A stretch of DNA of 64,000 bases from Undaria pinnatifida (taxonomy: Eukaryota; Sar; Phaeophyceae; Laminariales; Alariaceae). Shown here piece by piece: positions 22,782 through 31,150 of this stretch (position 1 is the first letter of the stretch; every line of letters begins with the position of its first letter). The stretch covers positions 11,630,120 to 11,694,119 of the forward strand of contig JABAKD010000002.1 of NCBI GenBank assembly GCA_012845835.1, written 5' to 3'. The notes beneath the pieces were generated by a model. The model had not been told where the DNA came from. It made no database searches and saw only the letters and a list, made by a program, of their open reading frames with translations. A program made the translations under genes and the position numbers.

Positions 22782-23068
22782 CCTACCCATAGTACAGACC
22801 AATCAGAAGGCTCCATTTAGGCCTTTTTTTTTTTTCTTCACAGTCCCTCCCCATAGTACACCATAGTACAGGCCAATCAGCGAGCGACACGAGGGTTGTG
22901 CGCGACGCAACTCTGGTCGGGGGTTGTGCGCGGCGCAACTCTGGTGGTACAGTAGTAGTGCTGCTGTAGTACTGCTGGTACAGTAGTAGTGCTGCTGTAG
23001 TACTGCTGTGGTCAGCTCTGCCCAAGCGGCGCCCCAGCAGCGGCGGCGTACCTCTAAAGCACAAAAAC
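22782..23068 (+). promoter_or_regulatory. Repeat-structured 5' subterminal/promoter region of transposon
   Basis: Contains two CCAATCAG boxes (near 22798 and 22873), CCCATAGTACA repeated three times, a direct repeat with core GGGTTGTGCGCG (near 22892 and 22921), and a direct repeat with core CAGTAGTAGTGCTGCTG (near 22949 and 22980). It precedes the first ATG of the transposase frame (23069). Its role as promoter or transposase-binding subterminal region is inferred from position and repetition. Confidence 0.45.
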
Positions 23069-26000
23069 ATGAGGCAAATACATGTTGTCCATACGGCGAT
23101 CTTTGTGGCGCTGCTGCTATTCGCCCGGGATGGAATTCAGCGTGTGGTCGCTCCTCCTGCCCCTGTCGGGAGGCCGGCAGGGAAGCAGAATCGAACGGGT
23201 GCGGGCAAGCCAGGACCTCCATCCCAGGCCGACAAGAGACGCAAGATCATGGAGACGAAACGGCATGATAGCCGGTGGAAACGGTGGTCGGGGGTTGGAG
23301 GAGCAGAGCAGGGTAACTCCGCCGGGGGCAACAGCAGTGCTGGGCAACGTCGTTCCTCGGCCGGAGGGGATAGTGGAGGTAGCAGCGGCGGAGGTGGCGA
23401 CAGCAGTAGCAACAGCCACAGCAACAGCAACGGCGGCGGCGGCGGCGGCGGCAGCGGCAGCGGGAGCGGCAGCAGCACCGCAACTCCGCCCACACCGGCA
23501 TCCAGCGGCAGCGACAGCATAGGCGGGCAACCTTCCCCCTTGCCGGTGAGAAAAATGGATAAATTGCTCTGCTACTGCGAGGAACAGAGTATTGGTGACA
23601 CTACTGCTGTTGGCAACATGTGCGTACAAGTAGTCGTGAGGTGTGTTGCTGTAGTGTTGCCTGTGCCGCATTCCCAATGTTTGCTGTGAGGCGTCACCTG
23701 TTTGGGTTATCTTAAGTTCGCCGCAGAGGGAGAAACTGCTGTAGCTGCGATGCTCGCGGTGTACTGGATAGAGAAAAGCACTCATGGTGTGTTTTTTCGA
23801 GAGGGGAGGAAGACTCTACGAGTATAAGTTCGAAGCATGTTGTATTGTACGCAAGTGGTGGTGTGTCAGGAGACCCACGTACGTGTGACAGAACCAGCCC
23901 GATGCCCGCTTTTAGACCCGTCAGTTGTTTCATTTGCTCAATTCTGCACCTGGCCCGCCATACGCGTCAACAGAACATGCCGGTGCAGTCCTCGGGTCAG
24001 AGCAAGTTTCTGGCGCAGATCAAGGATAAGATTTCGAGGAGCGCCCCAAACCACGTCATCGGGAAATATCTTTTCGACGACCTGTGGGTTCACCCTCCAA
24101 ATCCGACGATGGTCAAGACCTTGGACTTGGAAGATCATCATCTTCGTTCTGTGTTCGTGTGGATCCCTGAGTTCACGTTCCCTGCTGCGTTCCCGGAGGG
24201 ACGGCCGCCTTGTCCGCGCTGCAAAACGACGTCTCGAGTGATTGCGAAAGGATTCACGCAGAAGGAATCCCGACGAGTTATTATGCGGAACTCCTGCTGC
24301 GATCTCCTCGGGTATTTTTACCACTGCCATGGCTGCAAGAGCAACAACAAGGGCAAGGAGAAGGTAAGACTAGCATACAATAGGTGGTCTCGTCGCTGTT
24401 TACGCTGGTGGATTTACACGAAAGACCCTTCACAATAGCAGTGGTATTGTTGTCGTGCCACAGCACATCCCATTAGCGAGGACCATGGATGTTACTGACG
24501 TGGACCCTGTTTCTTGTGTTTCCTCATCAGGTTTCTACCGTTCCTGAGAGATTCTCGAGCTGGGATGCTGGAGTTTTGTCACAGCTTCCTCTATTCGTGC
24601 GGGAGAGCTTTCCTTTCGTACTGACTCGCAAGTCCGCTATTCACGCGGACGTACTGGAAGAATCACCGACAATTTGGTGCACGCCAAAGGCTTCGCGGCG
24701 TCGCGCGCCGCTTTGGAGTAGGCGCACCTGAAGGAATTCCACGCGAGGGAGCTCAAGTACTACAACATGCTTTTGTGGCGGAAGCAGAACGTGCTTCTAC
24801 AGCCGATCACAGCAGTCAGGGACTTTGGGTCTTTCGGTGATCCCGACGGGTACAATGGCTTTGTGCCTTCGGAACACTATCTGTCCTCGGTTTGGTGCTA
24901 TGTGATGCAGAACAGGCCCGTCGCAAAGCTCGACAAGCTGGTGCAAGGAGTGGAAGGCGAGGTGAGGGTGCTTGTAGAAGTTGCAACGGTAGCGACGGAG
25001 TCAGCTGAAAAAGTTTGGTCGTCAGACCCTTGTCCAAAAGGTAGGGTTGTACGTGACAGCACATTTCACTTTATATTTCGGTTCCCCAAGCGGTACATTC
25101 GATTACAGCTTAGCGCTGTCAGTCATGGAGGCTCTGTTCCCGCCTGTTGCTCACGTAGTACTCCTTTGGCGCAAATTCTTTGGTTAAACCCTGTGATTTC
25201 CAGGAACGCTGGTCTCGGGAGTTGTTTTGCCACCTGCGCCAACAGAGCATTGACGGAAAAGTGCTGAAGGTGGACGGCTCTCACAAGTATGTCAAGCTTG
25301 TACGCGTTTTCGACTCCGGTGCTGCGGGTGGCACGAAGCCTGTCCACTGCATAGTCACGTTCTTCAACGAATTCGAGCAGGTTCGTTGCGAGTGGTTGAT
25401 AAGGGCTGAGATTCAATTTCAATACAAGATTTATCTGAGTGGTCCATTTTTTTTTTCGTATCAAAGTAGAGAACGGACTCTTGAGTACCCCTTTACGTCG
25501 TTGTCCTCGTTGACTGGAACCGTGCTCCCGCTCCGGCGGATGATGACCACTGTCTGCACGATTCGTTGAGTAGCAGGTTGGACATTGTTGTGCATTTTGT
25601 CGCATTTTCGTACCAGAGCAGTCTTTGCCTCACGTTCGTGGTCGTCTTCTCCTCGTCTGCAGGTTGTGTTTCAGAAGGCCTTGCAGTCGGCCTCTCTCAG
25701 GGAACTCAAGGCGGACGTCAAACTGTTGTTTGCAACACGATACACGGGAAGGGGGTTTCAGTTGCCAACGGTTTTGTACACTGACATGTGCTGCGAAGAC
25801 AGGGCGTTAATGGTGGAGATCTTTCGAGAGATGCGCGATGAGGGGCACGATTTTTCTGTCGATGATGATGTGCCGACTTCCTCTGACGGTCCGATATTTC
25901 AGCTTCCTCCCGATGTACGGCAAATCGGCTGCATTCACGCAAGCAGAGACACGAACCTTGTCAGGGCCGGGGTTGACAAGCTCCGGCAGGAGGCCAGGGT

Positions 26001-29000
26001 TAGCGGCCGTGTTCTTGGTCTAGACATCGAGTGGGAGGTATCTCGTGCTGGTGCCCCTCCCAATCCACCCGCCACGATCCAGTTGGCTACAGGGAAGGTA
26101 GTGGTGATCTTTCATGTCTTGCATGGTCAACGTACTCCTCCCGACAAACTGCCGCAGTCGTTAGCGGGCTTGTTGGAGGATGCTGGTCTCGCCAAGACGG
26201 GTGTCGGGATCAAGGGTGATTGCACTCGGCTTCAGCGGTTCTTTGGTGTGGAAGTACGCAATGTAGTTGATCTACCAGGACTGGCGCTGCAACGCAAGGT
26301 GAATGTGGGCCGAAGACGGAGCCTCGCGGATCTGTGCCTTCATCTCCTGGGACAACGTTTGCAGAAGGAGCAGCACCTGAGACTCGCGCTGGAACGTGGC
26401 GGAGCTCGAGGAGGAGCAGAGGGGGTAAGCTGCGTTTGAAACACATTGAAGCATCGGCTGTAGCCCAATCCTCGCATACTGCTGTTCCTTCGTGTATGTT
26501 GTCCACTTGACCATTGCGCACGCGGGTGTTGTTGTGGTGCAGAGAAAGCATACGTCGGAGGTGTTAAACGTCACCGTTGTTCCCTGCCTCGTCCTCCTTG
26601 TTTTCTCCTTGCCGAAGGTATGCTGCACGCGATGTATACGCATCATACGTCTTGTACGGGCGCATCTCGGAGCTTTCTGATCCGATTTTCAGGGAATCGG
26701 AGGAGTTGCACCCCGGGGATAGTGTTCGTCTCTACACTCGGGGCGGAGATGAGTGCGTGGGAGAAGGCTGCATCGTCGAGTACGGAAAAGAGACATGGGG
26801 TTCAACAGGCATCTTCCTCGCCCCTCGACGTGCTACCCGCGGCCTTACTCGACGGTGGGTCGTGCGGCTGTCAAAGGTGCTTGTGCCCCTCGCAAGCACC
26901 TTGTATCCCGAAGAGACCGATGCACCACGGACCCAGCTGACCACGCAGGTGGGAGGCCGGTTAGGTGAAAATCTGCTGTGGGACGCAGATCGCATGCGGA
27001 AGACAGTAGGGATGACACCCTCTCCGGCTGCACCTGCGGGTCACGGCGGCGGTCCGAATGCTGGTGGAGGAGCCGCGTCCTCAACGGCAGGAAGTTCGGG
27101 TGCGGCTGTCACGGGTTTGGCTGGATTTGTGACTCCATCTGAGCCGTTCTTCGCTGGAGAACTTGCTGGCGTCGAAGCTCTGAGCGAATCTGCGTCGTCA
27201 CTTGCTACAAGTGCAAGGGTTGGCGAAATGGGACGGAGAGAAACAGAGGTGGAGCGCAGCGGAACGGAGCGGGGTGTGGGCGAGGTGAAGCTTGACGAGC
27301 CCATGGAGGCCGACGACCATACCGTTGCGGAAGCCGGCCCCGATGGCCAAGGTGAAGCGGAAAGCCTTCTTGAGTGAGTAAAGGTTGGCTGTCGGTTGTG
27401 CCCATCAGTTTTTAGAAACCTGGCACGGATCGCAGAGGGGTGTATTACCCTTGGGCATGGCGTGCGCTTTAATGCGCCGTTTGTTTTTTTAAACTTGCAC
27501 AGTTCGGAAATCGAAGCCCTGCGGTCGCGCTCTGTGATCTAAATAACAAAAATAGTTTCGTTCCCGTGTCCTCCATCGGAAAACGCCTTTGCTACAGATG
27601 GGCCGGCTGCGCCTCAAACTGGATCCTTTTCACGCCATGCAGCGGCTGAGCAAACTTGTCCTCAAGAGCCACGGTGCGTGTGGGGCGTACATGGCGCGTC
27701 TTAGAGATGCGTTGTTCATGGTCCACTCGGAGGATCTGGCGGCCGTGGAAGCAGCGCTGCGTCTATTGGGGAAGACTCCTGCAGAGATCGAGGAAAAAAA
27801 GAAAACCGACTGGGCGTACTTTCTTCAGAGGTGCCGCAGGTACGACAAGTTGTGGGACGCGTTATAAATATGTGTAAATGTCGTTTTGTTTTCAAAAGTG
27901 TAACAGGTTTCTTTTCTAGTTTTGAGCGGGTCAATTTCGTTGACCTCCGAATTTCGACTTGTCAAAAACCAAGTGAGATTGACGTGGTTGCTGACAGTGA
28001 AAAACCAAGTTGCACCTTGCCCCCCGATGACGTTTGTAAACCCGACAGGGTGATTCCTCAATCCGACCAGCTAGCCGATCGCTTCGATTTGGTTCACCGC
28101 ATCTACGGCCACCTCCTCGATGCCAAAACCAAGCAACCTTTGCTCCGAGCAGAAGCATGGGAGGCCGTAAAGCGACTCAGAGTTCACATCAAAGCCGGTT
28201 GCTTGAGTGACCCTCCAGGTGTCGCCCTGTATTTCGAGGCAGGCAAGGATTCCGCGACGGGCTGCTCGCTGTTTCGCTGTGTTCGCGGCACCAATGACCT
28301 GGAGGGGTATCACTTGCGCATGCGCCTCCTGGCGGCATGGTGTATTTCACCACTTCTCGCTCATCTTCTGCTCCTCGAGTACAACTACAGGTGGAACCTG
28401 CGCCAGGCCGTCAACAACCGTGGCCTTGACTCATCTGTTGAGGGGTTCTACGATCAGCCGGCGCTCGAAGCCGTTCAGGTCGGATGTCCATAGAATGAGC
28501 GCGTTGTTGCTTGAAGGGTTCGGGTGATAATTTGTGTCGCGGTTTAATCGTCAAGTTTTTCCCCGCATTCATAGTATTCATTCGACGCTGCATGGTCAGT
28601 AACGATTCCCTATCGCCGGCTCCTTGTCTTGACAAAGAATGACGTCCATGCTTTTCGTAAAGGCGAAGTACTCAAGCTGGGTGCCGACCAACGCGTATAG
28701 CGATACGGGGGAACGCAGCGGGTTTGTCCGGAGTGTTCCAGAAGGGGGTGAAGGGGTCGAATCGCTTGATGATTCCGAGTTGGATGGGCAGGAGAATGAC
28801 GGCGAGGCCGTCCCGCTTCCGGACCTGACGCAGTCGGCGGCTGCCCTCGCAATCATGCAGGGAGTGCAGGTGCCCGCCATGCCGGTCAGTACCGCTTACG
28901 AGCGCAACAAGTTTGGTGAAATGTCGCTGACATTTGCTCGTGCGAGTGGGTCGCAGTCTTGCCCTGACTTCGATGCCTTCGCGATCGAGTGGAACAAGGC

Positions 29001-29695
29001 CGTATCTGCCATAGAAGGAGAAAAGAGTCCGGCGGTGCCCATCTTCAGGAAGACGGCTGCATCCTTGAAGTCCTTCTGGAAAAAGTGAGCAAGATTTAAG
29101 AACCCGGTTTGATTTTCCTTCCTGCATGCTCCGCCCGTATTCCAGCGTTGTAAGCAAGCGAATGACAGCAACCATTTTGCGCACCCTATCTCAAGGTGGC
29201 AGGCACGGCGAGAACATCAACATGAGGGACACTATGCGGCCCGCTCAAACCGTGGGAGCGTCCGTCAGGAGCCAGCTTCGTGCGCCCATGGATGTGCAAG
29301 GCGCTGCAGCCGCGCCGGCAGAGCCCTGGCTGCCGTCACCGCCAGATGGCTTTTTGTTTCCTGCGCAGATGGCGGAGGTGGGAGGAGTCAGCAGTTCATC
29401 GCAAGCTGCCGGAGCTGCTGGTTCTGATGTTAGTGCTGTGTCAGGCGCTTCTTCGGCGGCGGGTGCTAAGCGGCGGAACCAGCACTGCCGTACGTGCGGG
29501 CACAAGATGCGAGTCGGAGCCTTCAAACGTCACCACAACCAGTTCTTGTCATCTCCAGGTCCCATTTGCACCGTGCCAGAGAGTCGACGCCGCGTCAAAG
29601 TCAACCCGAGTGCCACGAGGCCCATCCGGATGTTCGGTAGCGAGTGTCACTGCGTCGAGGATGATGCTTACCCGGGGGGGTGCAGCTCGAAGTAG
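23069..29695 (+). pseudogene. DDE transposase with inserted 3'-5' exonuclease domain (spliced; at least one frameshift)
   Basis: Exons by GT-AG joins: 23069-23545, 23974 (or 23989)-24363, 24531-24961, 25204-25380, 25663-26424, 26618 to about 27373, 27598-27839, 28049-28478, about 28663-29084, about 29145-29695. Order of parts: basic GRPAGKQNRTG start and a Gly/Ser linker; a Cys domain (PPCPRCKTTSRV ... CCDLLGYFYHCHGC); PLFVRESFPFVLT and then DFGSFGDPDGYNGFVPS; first acid in LKVDGSHKYVKLV; second in VLYTDMCCEDRA; a DEDDy exonuclease (LGLDIEWE, GVGIKGDCTRL, YAARDVYASYVLY); a small beta-rich WG/VVRLSKVLVP segment; KLDPFHAMQRLSK; RCVRGTNDLEGYH as probable catalytic Glu; a C-terminal HCRTCGHKMRVGAFKRHH finger. 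One base too many near 26384 breaks the frame before exonuclease motif III; removing one base makes the 26424/26618 splice join in phase. Also, 24651-24721 contains a frame change and TAG. I recall this architecture from fungal and animal proteins annotated DUF6729 plus 3'-5' exonuclease. Confidence 0.8.
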
Positions 29696-29920
29696 GTGGA
29701 CCATAAGTCTACGTCAATGAAAGGGTTCGCGTTTGATAGCGAGAGCACGTACCTCGAGGGCATGGTTGTCTTGGGCAGCCCATTATCGTGCCCACAGGGT
29801 AGGCGCGTTGTGCAGGCATGCGTTTATGGATGTAGCTTAAGGGAGCATGTAGTGGCATAATCTCGGTTGTACTCGGGGCTCCACTTTTGCATTCTTGAAA
29901 GAACAAATACATTGACACAG

Positions 29921-30449
29921 ATTTTATTTTCGTTCGGTCTTGGCTCTCCTCTTGGACACTGTATTCCACGTCGATCGTTCTACGTGGCATCCCAATGGGT
30001 AGAAGACATCAAACGCTTCAATCCGATACCTTGTTTGTCGACGTACTCCCATTTGATCAAAAGTTATGCAACATTTACTGCTTGTAGTTGTGATCTTTTA
30101 CACGTGCCGTTGACCAAAAAATTCGGCCAAAAAAAAAATTCTCGCTTCGCGCGAAAATAATGCAACTATCGGGCAAGGTAAGAGCACAGATTTTATTTTC
30201 GTTCGGTCTTGGCTCTCCTCTTGGCCACTATATTTCACATCGATCGTTCTACGTGGCATCCTATGAGGTAGAAGACATCAAGCGCTTCAAACCGATACCT
30301 TGTTTGCCGACGTACTCCCATTTGATCAAAAGTTATGCAACATTTACTCTGCCTGTACGTAGTTGTGATCTTTTACACGTGCCCTTGACCAAAAAATTCG
30401 GCCAAAAAAAAATTTCTCGCTTCGCGCGAAAATAATTTAACTATCGGGC
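29921..30449 (+). repeat. Tandem duplication of the transposon's right subterminal region
   Basis: Two copies of about 255 bp (about 29921-30175 and 30189-30449). Both start CAGATTTTATTTTCGTTCGG and end CGCGCGAAAATAAT...ACTATCGGGC(C/A)AGGTAAG. The first copy stops a few bases into the inverted repeat; only the second continues into the full 25-bp end. Confidence 0.8.
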
Positions 30450-30474
30450 CAGGTAAGACCATGGGGGTCGAGCC
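30450..30474 (-). repeat. Right terminal inverted repeat of the 7.7-kb transposon
   Basis: Exact reverse complement of 22757-22781. Confidence 0.9.
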
Positions 30475-30482
30475 GAAATTGG
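30475..30482. repeat. Target-site duplication, right copy (GAAATTGG)
   Basis: Identical to 22749-22756 and directly abutting the right inverted repeat. Confidence 0.9.
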
Positions 30483-30900
30483 CGAGCTCATAGATATAAT
30501 CCAGAACGGCATTCCAGGAAATTCGACAGTCACAAACTTTAACCCAACCAGAGCCTTGCAGTATGGTAATCACGGTTGTGTACGAGAGCACATGGGCTTG
30601 GTGTGGGAAAGTTGTTGGACGACATTCGACGAAATCGGGTCCTTGTGTTCAACAGAGATTCAGCGTCGTCAGTTAAGGGCCTACGTGTGGCACCCCTTGG
30701 TGCAATTGTTACACACAAAGTAAGAAATATCAACGACTACTTTTTTGAAGTACAAGCAGCCAGAAGAGAGAAGGGAGGATTGAACAAAGAGACACATACG
30801 GAAGAAATGCCGAAATACCTCTGCGGGCAAGCCCTTCTAACCCTATTGCAGGCGCTAACCGATCTCCGAATAAGGTTCCCTCAAAAACGATTTTTTGCCG
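30475..30900 (+). pseudogene. Reverse-transcriptase ORF, right piece (split by transposon, then frameshifted)
   Basis: It resumes the frame of 22670-22756 with GELIDIIQNGIPGNSTV, then ALQYGNHGCVREHM. After a frame change near 30600 it gives VLVFNRDSASSVKGLRVAPL, then GAIVTHKVRNINDYFF and LCGQALLTLLQALTDLRIRF. The YGNH ... GLRVxPLG ... THKxRxINDYxF series is typical of the palm/fingers start of a retroelement reverse transcriptase, possibly DIRS-like. The catalytic YxDD region is missing. The next element (copia) begins soon after. Homology is recognised by motif only. Confidence 0.55.
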
Positions 30901-31150
30901 TGATCGGTACGTTGCATTGGTCCGATTGTGTGCATCTTCCCGAAGTGGCGTGGAAGCTCGCAGCCTTTGTGCTCGCCCCGCCCGTTCACTCCACTTCCCG
31001 ACTTGTCTCTCCAGATCAAGGTCTCATGAATACTATATCTCTTTCTCCAGAAATCACGGATTTACCAACACGCTATAGTCGGCTGCTGCTTTGTCCCCCT
31101 GGACTTGCTCGACTGGTCTGTCGAGGAAGGCTTGACCACCCTGCTTCATC

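Larger units (their letters stand above)
22757..30474 (+). mobile_element. 7.7-kb DNA transposon with TIRs, 8-bp TSD and DDE/exonuclease transposase
   Basis: Both ends carry a 25-bp perfect inverted repeat (22757-22781 and 30450-30474) starting GGCTCGACC and including a CCCCCATGG core. Immediately outside, GAAATTGG occurs at 22749-22756 and 30475-30482, an exact 8-bp target-site duplication. The element interrupts a reverse-transcriptase reading frame, which independently confirms both borders. Inside is a single plus-strand spliced transposase gene (about 23069-29695), a duplicated promoter-like 5' region and a tandemly duplicated 3' end. Eight-bp duplications are also made by hAT, P and Zisupton-type elements, but I see none of their protein signatures (no hAT dimerisation domain, no KDZ YDIACQ-like motif), so I do not assign it to those superfamilies. 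Confidence 0.9.

Noticed and set aside
23117-23785. Long Ala/Leu/Pro/Arg-rich minus-strand ORFs opposite 23.1-23.8 kb
   Set aside because: They mirror the GGC/AGC repeats coding the Gly/Ser linker of the transposase on the plus strand.
30160-30435. Two similar ORFs of about 91-97 codons at the transposon's right end as real small genes
   Set aside because: They are the tandemly duplicated non-coding subterminal region read in the same frame; no initiation context or domain supports translation.
22757-30474. Assignment of the 7.7-kb transposon to hAT or KDZ on the basis of its 8-bp duplication
   Set aside because: Neither the hAT dimerisation region nor KDZ-type motifs are visible; TSD length alone is not sufficient.
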